A DNA stretch of 64,000 nt from G963720515 sp963720515 (GTDB lineage Bacteria > Actinomycetota > Thermoleophilia > Gaiellales > Gaiellaceae). The notes under the pieces are model-generated. The model was given only the letters and a program-made list of their open reading frames with translations. It searched no databases and was not told where the DNA came from. The stretch is from contig OY970397.1 of NCBI GenBank assembly GCA_963720515.1, forward strand, positions 1,798,001 through 1,862,000, written 5' to 3'. The position numbers and the translations under genes are program-made. Of this stretch, positions 55,521 through 64,000 are shown piece by piece (the first letter of the stretch is position 1; each line of letters opens with the position of its first letter).

Positions 55521-57467
55521 ATGGCGATCTCCGACACCCTGATCAACACGCTCTTCGACGGGCGCTACCGCATCCTCCGCAAGCTCGGCGCGGGCGGCAT
55601 GGCGAACGTCTATCTGGCCGAGGACGAGGACCTCGGCCGGCGCGTCGCGATCAAGATCCTGAACGACCGCTACGCCGACGACGAGAGCTTCACGGAGCGG
55701 TTCCGGCGCGAGGCGAAGTCGGCCGCGTCGCTATCGCACCCGAACATCGTCTCGATCTACGACCGGGGCGAGAGCGAGGGGCGCGCGTACATCGCCATGG
55801 AGGTCGTCGAGGGCGAGAGCCTCAAGGAGCTCATCATGAGCAAGGGCCCCCTGCCGCTCGCCCAGGCGGTGGATTACGCGAAGCAGATCCTTGCGGCGGT
55901 CCGCTTCGCCCACCGGCACGGGATCATCCACCGCGACATCAAGCCGCACAACATCCTGATCGACGGTGAGGGCCGCCTGAAGGTGACGGACTTCGGCATC
56001 GCGCGCGCCGGCCCCTCGCAGATGACCGAGGTCGGCTCGATCATGGGCACCGCGCAGTACCTCTCGCCGGAGCAGGCCCGCGGCGCGCCGGTCACGGCCG
56101 CGTCCGACCTCTACTCGGTCGGCGTCGTGCTCTACGAGATGCTGACCGGCAAGACGCCGTTCACGGGCGAGACGCCGATCGAGATCGCCATGAAGCACCT
56201 GAACGAGACGCCGCACCCGCCGTCCGAGCTCCGGCCCGAGATCCCACCCGAGCTCGACCAGATCGTGCTGCGCTCGCTCGCCAAGGACCAGCACGAGCGC
56301 TACGAGACCGCGGACGAGTTCTCCGCCGACCTCGACCGGCTCGAGGCGGGCCTTCCGGTCTCACCCGAGACCTCGGCGGCGGCGACCGCGGTCCTCACGG
56401 GCACCGCGGCGACGCAGATCCTCTCGCCCGACGCCGGCACGCGCGTCCTCCCGCCGCAGGGCCCGCCGCCCGCGCAGCGCCGGCCGCCCGGCTACCCGCC
56501 GGACTACGGCTACCGCGGGCAGCCCCCGCGCAAGCGGCGCCGCTGGCCCGCGTGGCTCATCGCGCTTGCCCTCATCGCCGCGGCGGTCGCGGGCGGCTGG
56601 TACGTCTACTCGCGCGTCCAGGACGAGCTCCAGGACACGAAGCCCGTGGCGGTCCCGCCGCTCGTCGGGCTCCGCGAGGAGCAGGCCGTGGCCCAGATCG
56701 AGAACCTCGGGTTCGAGGCACAGGTCGAGCACGGGTCGAGCACCGAGTTCGACGCCGGCTTCGTCATGGAGCAGAGCCCGAAGGACGGGACGAAGCTGCC
56801 CAAGGGCGAGACGGTCACGATCGTCGTCTCCCAGGGCGCGCCGAAGACGGAGGTGCCGGGCGTCGTCGGCCTACCCTACGACCAGGCGGTGGATGCGCTG
56901 GCCGGGGCGAAGCTCAAGGCAAAACGCAAGGAAGTCTTCTCCGAGAAGCCATTCGGCGAAGTCGTGAAGCAGAGCCCGAAGGCCGGCGAGTCGGTGATCG
57001 AGGGCTCGACCGTCACACTGACCGTCTCCAAGGGGACGGAGACCGTGCCCGTCCCGGACGTGCTCCAGCAGTCCCAGGCGAGCGCCGAGGCCGAGCTCCG
57101 GGCGGCCGGCTTCACGGTGTCGGCCTCGTCGGCGGCCTCGAACGACACGCCGAAGGGGCTCGTCTCGTCCCAGAGCCCAAGCCCCGGCCAGGATGCGCAG
57201 AAGGGCTCCGTCGTCACGATCGTCGTCTCGACCGGCCCCGAGTCGGTCGCGGTACCGAACGTGATCGGCCAGGACCAGGGGACCGCGGAGCGCACGCTCG
57301 AGGACGCCGGCTTCGTGGTCACGACGGTCGAGGAGCCGACCGCCGATCCGACGCAGGACGGCCTCGTCGTCGACCAGAACCCGTCCGGCGGCGTCCGCGC
57401 CTCGCCGGGCAGCACCGTCCGAATCACGGTGGCGACGCTCGCGACGCCTCGCCGCCGGGGGCCCTAG
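55521..57467 (+). CDS. pknB: PASTA-domain Ser/Thr kinase PknB
   Basis: 648 residues. The kinase domain (about 15-275) has LGAGGMANVYLAED, the ATP Lys in VAIKILN, HRDIKPHNILI and VTDFGIARAG with the activation loop SIMGTAQYLSPEQARG. A Pro/Arg-rich juxtamembrane segment and a helix (about 346-368, AWLIALALIAAAVAGGWYVY) lead to four extracellular PASTA domains, each starting near a V-P-x-V/L-x-G pattern and ending in T-V-T-I/L-x-V-S. PASTA domains sense muropeptides or lipid II. It starts 13 bases after pbpA. Confidence 0.96.
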   Translation: MAISDTLINTLFDGRYRILRKLGAGGMANVYLAEDEDLGRRVAIKILNDRYADDESFTERFRREAKSAASLSHPNIVSIYDRGESEGRAYIAMEVVEGESLKELIMSKGPLPLAQAVDYAKQILAAVRFAHRHGIIHRDIKPHNILIDGEGRLKVTDFGIARAGPSQMTEVGSIMGTAQYLSPEQARGAPVTAASDLYSVGVVLYEMLTGKTPFTGETPIEIAMKHLNETPHPPSELRPEIPPELDQIVLRSLAKDQHERYETADEFSADLDRLEAGLPVSPETSAAATAVLTGTAATQILSPDAGTRVLPPQGPPPAQRRPPGYPPDYGYRGQPPRKRRRWPAWLIALALIAAAVAGGWYVYSRVQDELQDTKPVAVPPLVGLREEQAVAQIENLGFEAQVEHGSSTEFDAGFVMEQSPKDGTKLPKGETVTIVVSQGAPKTEVPGVVGLPYDQAVDALAGAKLKAKRKEVFSEKPFGEVVKQSPKAGESVIEGSTVTLTVSKGTETVPVPDVLQQSQASAEAELRAAGFTVSASSAASNDTPKGLVSSQSPSPGQDAQKGSVVTIVVSTGPESVAVPNVIGQDQGTAERTLEDAGFVVTTVEEPTADPTQDGLVVDQNPSGGVRASPGSTVRITVATLATPRRRGP

Positions 57468-57471
57468 CGCG

Positions 57472-58494
57472 ATGGCCCGGATCCGGGTCGCGGTGCTGCA
57501 GGGCGGACGCTCGAGCGAGCACGAGATCTCCATCGCGTCGGCCAGGTCGGTCGCCGGGGGGCTCGACCCGGAGCGCTACGAGGTGCGCGAGGTGACAATC
57601 GGCCGCGACGGGCGCTGGGCGCTCGCGAGCGGCGAGACCCAAGGTGAGCTCGAGCCCGGCGGCTCGCGGCTCCCCGTGCCGACGAACGGCACCGCGCCCG
57701 AGCCGCTCGGCGACGTGGACGTCGTCTTCCCGGTCCTCCACGGCCCGTTCGGCGAAGACGGCACTGTGCAAGGCCTGCTCGAGCTGGCGGGCGTCGCATA
57801 CGTCGGGTCGGGCGTCGCTGCCTCGGCGCTCTCGATGGACAAGGACCAGTTCAAGTCGGTCATGCGCGACAAGGGCATTCCGGTCGCGCGCAGCCTCACC
57901 GTGCGCCGCTGGGACCGCGGCCGCGTCGAGAGCCCGTTCGGGTTCCCCGTGGTCGTGAAGCCGGCGCGGCTCGGCTCGAGCGTCGGCATCTCGATCGTCC
58001 GCGAGCCGGGCGAGCTCGAGGCCGCCGTCGCGCTCGCGTTCGAGCACGACGAGAAGATCCTCCTCGAGGAGTTCGTGGCGGGGATCGAGGTCGAGTGCAG
58101 CGTGCTTGGGAACGAGGCGCCGATCGCGTCGCTCGTCGGCGAGATCGTGCCGCTCGCGAGCGATTGGTACGACTACGCGGCCAAGTACGACGAGGGCGGC
58201 ATGGAGCTCGTCGTCCCGGCGCGCATCTCGGACGAGGCCACGGCCCGAGTGCAGGAGCTCGCGGTCGCGAGCTTCGTCGCCGCCGACTGCGAGGGCATGG
58301 CCCGCGTGGACTTCTTCGTCCGCCCGGACGGCCAGGTGGTCGTGAACGAGCTGAACACGATCCCCGGCTTCACGGCCACGAGCGTCTACGCGAAGCTCTT
58401 CGCCGAGTCCGGCATCCCGTACGGGGAGCTCCTCGACCGCCTGGTCGCGCTCGCGCTCGAGCGCCAGGAGCGCCGCTCGTCGCTCAAGTTCTAG
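57472..58494 (+). CDS. ddl: D-alanine--D-alanine ligase
   Basis: 340 residues from ATG 57472, 4 bases after pknB. N-terminal motif VLQGGRSSEHEISIASA, the lid loop PVLHGPFGEDGTVQGLLELAG, the ATP-grasp residues VVVKPARLGSSVGISIV and the Mg2+ site RVDFFVRPDGQVVVNELNTIPGFT. It makes the D-Ala-D-Ala end of peptidoglycan precursors. The VGSGV.ASALSMDK loop has a Tyr before it (AYVGSG), as in D-Ala-specific enzymes. The last gene of the cell-wall operon. Confidence 0.95.
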   Translation: MARIRVAVLQGGRSSEHEISIASARSVAGGLDPERYEVREVTIGRDGRWALASGETQGELEPGGSRLPVPTNGTAPEPLGDVDVVFPVLHGPFGEDGTVQGLLELAGVAYVGSGVAASALSMDKDQFKSVMRDKGIPVARSLTVRRWDRGRVESPFGFPVVVKPARLGSSVGISIVREPGELEAAVALAFEHDEKILLEEFVAGIEVECSVLGNEAPIASLVGEIVPLASDWYDYAAKYDEGGMELVVPARISDEATARVQELAVASFVAADCEGMARVDFFVRPDGQVVVNELNTIPGFTATSVYAKLFAESGIPYGELLDRLVALALERQERRSSLKF

Positions 58495-58500
58495 GCGGTT

Positions 58501-58526
58501 GGGGGCCCGCCCGAAGGCGGGCCCCC
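58501..58526. terminator. Bidirectional terminator after ddl
   Basis: GGGGGCCCGCC-CGAA-GGCGGGCCCCC, a perfect 11-bp stem with a CGAA loop, between the convergent ddl and multicopper-oxidase genes. Confidence 0.85.
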
Positions 58527-58534
58527 GAAATGCC

Positions 58535-61393
58535 CTAGAGCGAGTTGACGACGAGCCCGGAGTCGATGGCGGTCGTGTCCTTCTTGTCGTGTACGACGAT
58601 CACGTTCTTGACGGCCGAGCAGGTGCCGCCCCGCCCGTCGTCGCCGCCGAACGCGATCCGGTAGACGCGACCGTCCCCGTTGCCCTTGCGCTCCGCCCGG
58701 AGCTTCACCTGGTCGGAGTGGCCGGGCACGAGCGCACCGTCGGGCGAGGTGTCGCCGTCGCCCGTGCCGTTGATCGGCTCGTCCTGCGTGACGCCGGTCA
58801 CGGTCAGCGTGACGGTGTCGCCGTCGGCATCGGTCGCCCCCGACAGCGTGATCGTCACGAGCTTGTGGTTGGGAGGCCACAGGCTCCCGATGTCCGGCGT
58901 GACCGGGGTGCAGTCCGGCGGGGTGTTCACGTCGATCGTGACCTGGGCGGAGTCGACTCCGCCGTCGTCGTCCGTGACCGTGACCGTGATCGTCTTCAGC
59001 CCGCCGGTCGCGTACGTGTGGCTGCCGGTGCAGGTCCCGGACCCGGCCGCCTCGACGACGACACCCGGCGCGACGACGCCGTCGCCCCAGTCGATCGAGC
59101 ACGTGTGCGTGTCACCCGTGCCGGCGTCCGTGAAGGGCGCGGTGACCGGCACCGAGTCGGCGAGCTGGAAGAGCTGCCCGTTCGTCGGGCTCGTGATCGA
59201 GACCGACGGCGGGAGGTTCGCCACGTTCAGCTGGAACGCGACCTGGCTCTTGCGGCCGCCTGAGTCGGTTGCCGTGACGAAGACGAGCCCGTCCTCGTCC
59301 GGCCCGTCCGTGGTCGCGAAGTTCCACGTCCAGGCCCCGCCGCCGTTGTCCGTGACGGTGCCGCGCGACGCGCTGTAGGTGACCGCATCGCCATCGGGAT
59401 CGTGCGACGTCCCGTGCACGGTCGCCACCTGGCCCTCGTTCACTGAGACGGCGGTGACATTCGAGTTCACCGTCGGCTTCTCGTTGCCGTCCGCGGCGAC
59501 CACGTCGAACTCGGAGATCATCCCGAAGCTCGCGTGGAAGAAGATGTGGCAGTGGAACACCCAGCGGCCGAGGCCGCCGCCGGGGGTCACGCCGTCCATG
59601 AGCGGCCGGTCGTCGAGCCGCACGCGGAACTTCAGCGTGTAGCCGCCCGGCACGTCCACGTTGTCCTTGAACTCGCGGTACGGGAACGTGTAGGAGGGGC
59701 CGATCCCCGGGCTCACGTCCGGCATCGGCGGGTTGGCTCCGGGCACCGTGTCGGTGAGGCTGATCGGCTGGATCGAGAACCCGTGCAGGTGGAATGGGTG
59801 GTGGGCGCCGGTCATGTTCGTCACGGTCAACTCGAGCGTGTCGCCGAGCTTCGCGTAGCGCGTCGAGTCCGGCTGGTCGACCAGCGTGTAGTCGCCCGTC
59901 GGGTCGTGCTCGCCGAGGATCGAGTCCACACCGAGCGAGCTGCCCGTGTTCGTCAGCTTGATGTCCTGCGCCGACATGCCCGGCTTGGGCGGCGCGAACG
60001 CGGCCGGGTTGAGGAGCGTGCCGGTGGGCGCGCCGAGCGTCTCGACCGGGTCGCCGGTAGCCGCGCGAAGCGGCGTGCCGTTGGCGATCGTGTAGGTCGA
60101 CGCGGCCGTTCCGACCACGTTCAGGTGCATGACCGGAACGGTCGGGATCTTCGCGAAGCCCAGCCCCGTCCGCTCGAAGTCTTCGGTCCACATCGTGAGG
60201 ACGCCGGTCGCCGAGGCCGGGATGGCCGCGACGACATCGGCCCGGTCGCCCGGGTCGACGAGGATCTCGCCCTGGTCGTAGTCGAAGTCGAACCCACTGA
60301 CGACGCCGCCCTCGACGACCGCGTTGTCGAGGAGCCCGCCCTGGCCGCCGACCCTGACGAGCGGCACGAGCGCGCCGGTCGAGGTCGTGAGCCGCAGCCG
60401 GAAGAAGCGGGTCGTCGCCTCGCTGCCCATCCGGAGGCGGACCCCCTGGCCGGCGAGAACGTTCAGCGTCTTCGCCCCGGCGGCAAGAGCGCCGGGTGAG
60501 GACGGCGTGCCGGCGCGGCCGCCGACGTTCACGCCGTTCGTCAGGACGGTCTGGCCCTCGCCGACCGTGCCGGACGTGCCGGCCTTCTGGATGTTCGGGA
60601 TGTCGCCCGCAGCGAACGGACCGCGCGGCATGGCCATCTCGTCCACCGGCGCCGTCTCGCAGAGCGCCGTCGGCGACGGACCCGGGTTGGCGGGCAGCGC
60701 GCCGCCGCTCACGTGCGGAAGCGTCGGGTCGAAGGTCACCGCGTCGTTCGAGCCCGGCGCCTTGCAGACCGTCGTGTCCGAAAGCGCGAGCGTGTGCGTG
60801 TCGGCCGCGGAGGGCAGCACGCCGGACGCCTGGAGCGCCGCCTCGTTCGGGTCGGTGACGATGATCGTCCCGTAGAGGCCCTTGAAGACCTGGTTGATCG
60901 AGGAGTGGTGGTGCGGGTGGTACCAGTAGATCCCGGGCCGCGGGACCTTGAACGTGTAGAGGAAGGTTCCGCCGGGCGGAACCTGGTTCTGCGTGAGCGG
61001 CGTGCCGTCGCTCGCGTTGTTCAGCTCGATCCCGTGCCAGTGGATCCCCGTGACGGACGAGTCGAGGTGGTTCTCGAAGTGGACGATCACCTTGTCGCCG
61101 ACCTTCAGGTGGAACTCGGGGCCGGGGATCTGCCCGTTGTACGTCTGCGCGTGGGCCGTGACGCCGTTGCCGATGTCCACGGTGGATTCGTCGGCGACGA
61201 TCGTCGTCTCGACGATGTTCGGGTCGGGGTTGGTGTCGACCACGATCGGGACGCTGTAGGCGTCGCCGCCCGAGGTTGCGTGCGCCGCCGGGCCCGACTG
61301 CGCGAGCGCGACGACGATGACGAAGACGAGTGCCGCACCGAGCGCGGCAAGAACGGTGAACCGCCTGGGCTGCTGCCGGGCGCGGGCTACCAT
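58535..61393 (-). CDS. Secreted multicopper oxidase with C-terminal Ig/PKD-like domains
   Basis: 952 residues. Signal segment with an RRF pair (QPRRFTVLAALGAALVFVIV), possibly Tat-type. All copper motifs are present: IHWHGIELNNASDG, YWYHPHHHSS, HPFHLHGFS and HCHIFFHASFGM; the last has Met at the axial type-1 position, suggesting a lower redox potential. From about residue 640 a 310-residue tail holds a cadherin/Big-like repeat (DPDGDAVTYSASRG), a PKD-like domain (CSIDWGDGV...TVTVTDDDGG) and a SLWPPNHKLVTITL domain seen in other secreted proteins. It may oxidise metals or phenolics at the cell surface. Confidence 0.9.
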   Translation of the reverse strand: MVARARQQPRRFTVLAALGAALVFVIVVALAQSGPAAHATSGGDAYSVPIVVDTNPDPNIVETTIVADESTVDIGNGVTAHAQTYNGQIPGPEFHLKVGDKVIVHFENHLDSSVTGIHWHGIELNNASDGTPLTQNQVPPGGTFLYTFKVPRPGIYWYHPHHHSSINQVFKGLYGTIIVTDPNEAALQASGVLPSAADTHTLALSDTTVCKAPGSNDAVTFDPTLPHVSGGALPANPGPSPTALCETAPVDEMAMPRGPFAAGDIPNIQKAGTSGTVGEGQTVLTNGVNVGGRAGTPSSPGALAAGAKTLNVLAGQGVRLRMGSEATTRFFRLRLTTSTGALVPLVRVGGQGGLLDNAVVEGGVVSGFDFDYDQGEILVDPGDRADVVAAIPASATGVLTMWTEDFERTGLGFAKIPTVPVMHLNVVGTAASTYTIANGTPLRAATGDPVETLGAPTGTLLNPAAFAPPKPGMSAQDIKLTNTGSSLGVDSILGEHDPTGDYTLVDQPDSTRYAKLGDTLELTVTNMTGAHHPFHLHGFSIQPISLTDTVPGANPPMPDVSPGIGPSYTFPYREFKDNVDVPGGYTLKFRVRLDDRPLMDGVTPGGGLGRWVFHCHIFFHASFGMISEFDVVAADGNEKPTVNSNVTAVSVNEGQVATVHGTSHDPDGDAVTYSASRGTVTDNGGGAWTWNFATTDGPDEDGLVFVTATDSGGRKSQVAFQLNVANLPPSVSITSPTNGQLFQLADSVPVTAPFTDAGTGDTHTCSIDWGDGVVAPGVVVEAAGSGTCTGSHTYATGGLKTITVTVTDDDGGVDSAQVTIDVNTPPDCTPVTPDIGSLWPPNHKLVTITLSGATDADGDTVTLTVTGVTQDEPINGTGDGDTSPDGALVPGHSDQVKLRAERKGNGDGRVYRIAFGGDDGRGGTCSAVKNVIVVHDKKDTTAIDSGLVVNSL

Positions 61394-61502
61394 CTCGAAC
61401 CTCCTACGCTGACCCCCCGGACAGCGATTCGCTGGACGCGCCGCAGCTTGCGCCGATTATGACAACCCCGCGTATGCAAAAGCTAGTGCGGGGCCAGGGA
61501 CG
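61394..61502 (-). promoter_or_regulatory. Intergenic promoter region of the multicopper oxidase gene
   Basis: TAGGAGG just before the ATG is a good ribosome site. CATAAT on the minus strand (61456-61461) is a possible -10, leaving a leader of about 55 nt. CCCCGC/GCGGGG arms at 61466-61471 and 61488-61493, with a 16-nt loop, could end transcripts of the upstream kinase gene; this is weak. Confidence 0.4.
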
Positions 61503-62954
61503 CTAGTCGGCGACCGTGACCTCGTTCACGTGCGCGCGGCGGTCGAGGTCCGTGATCCAGATCAGGTAGTAGCGGTACTCGTTGCCGTTCGTGTCGATCT
61601 CGAAGGTCGTGCGGTCGGCGACCGCCTGCTCGCGTGACACGTCCGTGAACGGCCCGGTGGGCTTGTTGCCGGCCCTGATCCGCGCCGTGAACCCGGGCTC
61701 GTCGGACGTGACCACGATTCCGGAGAGCGCGACGGGCTTGCCCGCGTCGAGGACGAGGCCGACGCCGTCCTTCTCGAAGTTGCCGTAGGTCTCGGTCGTC
61801 CACGACGTGGCGGGGTCGCCGTCGGTCGCGTCGGGCACGCGCTCCGGGTGCTCCCGGTCGCCGCCGATCGGGTCGAAGTCGCGCAGCGCCTTCAGCTTGA
61901 CGCTCGTCGGCGCGGCGACGTTCGCGTCGTTCCCGCCCGGGTCGATCCGCCCGGTCGCGAGCGCCGCGACGGCCGCGATCCCCGCGGCGAGAACGGCGAC
62001 GACCGCGAGGCCCATCCACGGCACGGGCCGGCGGCGACGCTCGCGGCGCGTCGGGCGCCCGTCCACCGACGCGCCCGGCGCGAGTGTGTCAGCGAGGTCG
62101 TCGTCGAGCCTGCGCCCGCCGGCCGCGGCGGCCTCGGCGATCGAGACCTCGAGCGCGGCGATGAAGTCGCGCATCAACGGGAATCGGTCGTTGGGATCCT
62201 TGGCCATCGCACGGCGGACGAGCGCCTCGACGCGCGGCGGCACGTCGGCGCGGTACTCACGCACGCTCGGCACAGGATCGGCGACGTGGCGCATCGCGAC
62301 TGTGATGAGCGAGTCGCCCGGGTACGGAAGCTCGCCGGTGAGGAGCTCGAAGAGGAGGACGCCGAGCGCGTACTCGTCCGTGCGCTCGTCGACCGACCCG
62401 CCGACCGCCTGCTCGGGCGCGAGGTAGTCGCTCGTCCCGAGGATCGCGCCGGTCTCCGTGAGCCCCTGGTCGGGGTCGACCGCATGCGCGATCCCGAAGT
62501 CCATGACCCGCGCGACGCCGTCGCCGTCCACGATCACGTTCTGCGGCTTCACGTCGCGATGGACGATCCCGTTCTCGTGCGCGTACGCAAGCCCGCGCGC
62601 CGCATCGAGCGTGAGCTGGAGCGCCTCGAGCACCGGGAGGCGGCTGCGGAGCTCGAGCAGCTCCTTCAGGTTGTCGCCCGGGACGAGCTCGAAGACGATG
62701 AACTCGCAGCGATCCACCTGGCCGCGATCGATCACGCGGACGATGTTCGGGTGCGAGAGCTGCGCGATCGCGCGCGCCTCACGGCGGAACCGCTCCACGT
62801 ACTCCGGGTCGTCCGAGAGCGTGTCGTGGAGGATCTTGAGCGCGACGTCGCGCTCGAGCACCGCGTCGTGCGCGCGGTAGACGGTCGACATGCCGCCGCT
62901 CCCGAGGACGCCCTCGAGGGTGTAGCGGCTCGCGACTTCTTCGCCGATCTTCAC
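61503..62954 (-). CDS. Ser/Thr protein kinase with extracellular discoidin-like domain
   Basis: 483 residues from GTG 62954. Kinase domain (about 8-270): LGSGGMSTVYRAHD, Lys in VALKILH, HRDVKPQNVIVD, VMDFGIAHAV and GTSDYLAPEQAVGG. A basic linker and one helix (about 310-332, PWMGLAVVAVLAAGIAAVAAL) precede an extracellular domain of about 140 residues resembling F5/8-type-C/discoidin modules (ATDGDPATSWTTETYGN...GVGLVLDAGKPVALSGIVV), which usually bind sugars or lipids. So it probably senses an envelope ligand. It replaces the PASTA sensor of PknB. Confidence 0.92.
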   Translation of the reverse strand: MKIGEEVASRYTLEGVLGSGGMSTVYRAHDAVLERDVALKILHDTLSDDPEYVERFRREARAIAQLSHPNIVRVIDRGQVDRCEFIVFELVPGDNLKELLELRSRLPVLEALQLTLDAARGLAYAHENGIVHRDVKPQNVIVDGDGVARVMDFGIAHAVDPDQGLTETGAILGTSDYLAPEQAVGGSVDERTDEYALGVLLFELLTGELPYPGDSLITVAMRHVADPVPSVREYRADVPPRVEALVRRAMAKDPNDRFPLMRDFIAALEVSIAEAAAAGGRRLDDDLADTLAPGASVDGRPTRRERRRRPVPWMGLAVVAVLAAGIAAVAALATGRIDPGGNDANVAAPTSVKLKALRDFDPIGGDREHPERVPDATDGDPATSWTTETYGNFEKDGVGLVLDAGKPVALSGIVVTSDEPGFTARIRAGNKPTGPFTDVSREQAVADRTTFEIDTNGNEYRYYLIWITDLDRRAHVNEVTVAD

Positions 62955-62991
62955 CCGGGAAGTCTGCCTCCCCGCGCGCGACTGTGAGCCG

Positions 62992-64000
62992 TTAGGCCTT
63001 TCCGGTCGCTTCGGCGAACGCCTCTTCCCAGGCGCCGAGGGCCTCGTCGAGCTGCTCGTCGGTGATCACGAGCGGGACGAGGACGCGGATGCAGTTGCCG
63101 TAGAGCCCCGCCTTCAGCATCAGAAGCCCGCGTGCAGCGGCCGCCTCGACGACGGCCGTCGCGAGGTCCGGATCCGGCTCCTTCGTCTCCGTGTCCTTGA
63201 CGAGCTCGATGGCGAGCATCGCACCGAGGCCGCGGATGTCGCCGACGCAGCCGAACCGCTCGCGCCAGCTCTCCATGCGGCCGCGGATCGTGTCGCCGAG
63301 CTCGCTGGCGCGCTCCACGAGCCGCTCCTCCTCGATCACGTCGAGGACGGCGTGGGCGGCCGCGATGCAGACCGGGTTGCCGACGTAGGTGCCGCCGATC
63401 GCGGAGTCCGCGGGGGCGTCCATGATGTCCGCCCGCCCGATGACGCCGGAGAGCGGGTAGCCCGCGGCGATCGACTTCGCGACCGTCATGAGATCGGGCT
63501 CGATCCCGAACTGCTCGATCGCGAACATGGTGCCCGTGCGGCCGAAGCCGGTCTGGACCTCGTCCACGATGAGAACGATCCCGTGCTCGTCGGCGATCCT
63601 GCGGACGCCCTGCACGAACTCCTTGGGCGGCGTGATGAAGCCGCTCTCGCCCTGGACGGGCTCGAAGATGATCGCGGCGACCTCCTCGGCGGCGACGCGC
63701 GTCTTGAACGCCCGCTCGAGCTCGGCGAGCGTCGTCGCCGTGTCCGGCCCGCGGTACGGGTCGTTGAACGAGACGCGGTAGACCTCGGGCGCGAACGGCC
63801 CGAGCCCGGCCTTGTACGGGTGCGTCTTCGACGTGAGGCTCATCGCCATGAGCGTGCGGCCGTGGAAGGCGCCGTCGAAGGCGATCACCGCCGGGCGCTT
63901 CGTGTACGACTTGGCGAACTTGACCGCGTTCTCGACCGCCTCGGCGCCCGAGTTGAAGAACCCGGCGCGGAGGTCGCCCGAGATCGGCGTGATCGCGGCG
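62992..64000 (-). CDS. gabT: Class III aminotransferase (4-aminobutyrate type), 3' part
   Basis: About 336 C-terminal residues; the N-terminus lies beyond the window. FFNSGAEAVENAVKFAK and AFDGAFHGRTLMAMSLTSK form the PLP phosphate site, IVDEVQTGFGRTGTMFA holds the cofactor Asp, and the Schiff-base Lys is in MTVAKSIAAGYPLSG. GABA aminotransferases and related omega-amino-acid enzymes share all of these, so the exact substrate is not fixed. It lies 37 bases upstream of the kinase gene on the same strand. Confidence 0.88.
   Translation of the reverse strand, partial: AAITPISGDLRAGFFNSGAEAVENAVKFAKSYTKRPAVIAFDGAFHGRTLMAMSLTSKTHPYKAGLGPFAPEVYRVSFNDPYRGPDTATTLAELERAFKTRVAAEEVAAIIFEPVQGESGFITPPKEFVQGVRRIADEHGIVLIVDEVQTGFGRTGTMFAIEQFGIEPDLMTVAKSIAAGYPLSGVIGRADIMDAPADSAIGGTYVGNPVCIAAAHAVLDVIEEERLVERASELGDTIRGRMESWRERFGCVGDIRGLGAMLAIELVKDTETKEPDPDLATAVVEAAAARGLLMLKAGLYGNCIRVLVPLVITDEQLDEALGAWEEAFAEATGKA

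Overview
The window is very GC-rich, with codons ending almost always in G or C, and densely packed. Gene content points to the phylum Actinobacteria, probably a deep lineage such as Thermoleophilia/Gaiellales. The grounds are an fhaA-fhaB-pstP-rodA-pbpA-pknB block, an opcA partner for glucose-6-phosphate dehydrogenase, a PdtaS/PdtaR-type pair with an ANTAR regulator, a CtpE-like ATPase, and many starts lying 6-9 bases after a TAnnnT -10 box (leaderless mRNAs). The lineage is inferred from family knowledge, not from a search.

Layout. 1-10.1 kb: end of an unknown gene, a BNR/Asp-box secreted protein, greA, a UPF0104 membrane protein, two DUF7144 membrane proteins, a monooxygenase-fold protein, a CtpE-like P-type ATPase and a zinc alcohol dehydrogenase. 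10.1-19.9 kb (minus): DUF4389 protein, 2-oxoglutarate dehydrogenase E1, a long imperfect palindrome, glycolate oxidase glcDEF, an M24 peptidase and a small unknown. 20.3-27.2 kb (plus): cytochrome c oxidase II and I, heme O synthase with an extra membrane half, a 38-residue membrane peptide, an amidase and a secreted protein. 27.2-36.0 kb: a pentose-phosphate/glycolysis operon rpiB-tal-pgi-gnd-zwf-opcA-pgl (minus), divergent from tkt (plus). 36.0-44.5 kb: ABC-F ATPase, response regulator, amino-acid dehydrogenase, a second long palindrome, peptidase E, PdtaR, cupin, YciI, PdtaS, two DUF2269 proteins and an EF-Tu-like barrel protein. 44.6-48.7 kb (minus): glnA with an attenuator-like leader, HNH nuclease, GNAT, DUF4446 and CARDB proteins. 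48.8-58.5 kb (plus): a membrane kinase, then the FHA/phosphatase/RodA/PBP/PknB/Ddl cell-wall and signalling operon. 58.5-64 kb (minus): a long multicopper oxidase, a third Ser/Thr kinase with a discoidin-like sensor, and the 3' part of a class III aminotransferase.

Most of the window is housekeeping. I saw no CRISPR array, prophage, insertion sequence, rRNA or convincing tRNA. The observations most worth checking are non-coding. One is a terminator/anti-terminator pair in the glnA leader. One is a hairpin that buries the pgl start codon just past the opcA stop. Two are roughly 110-150 nt imperfect palindromes between genes, and one is an operator-like palindrome at the cytochrome oxidase promoter. 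A quality warning also applies: eleven genes are broken by what look like single-base indels, most of them one surplus base in a G or C run. They probably reflect consensus error rather than real pseudogenes, so the affected genes are annotated across the break.
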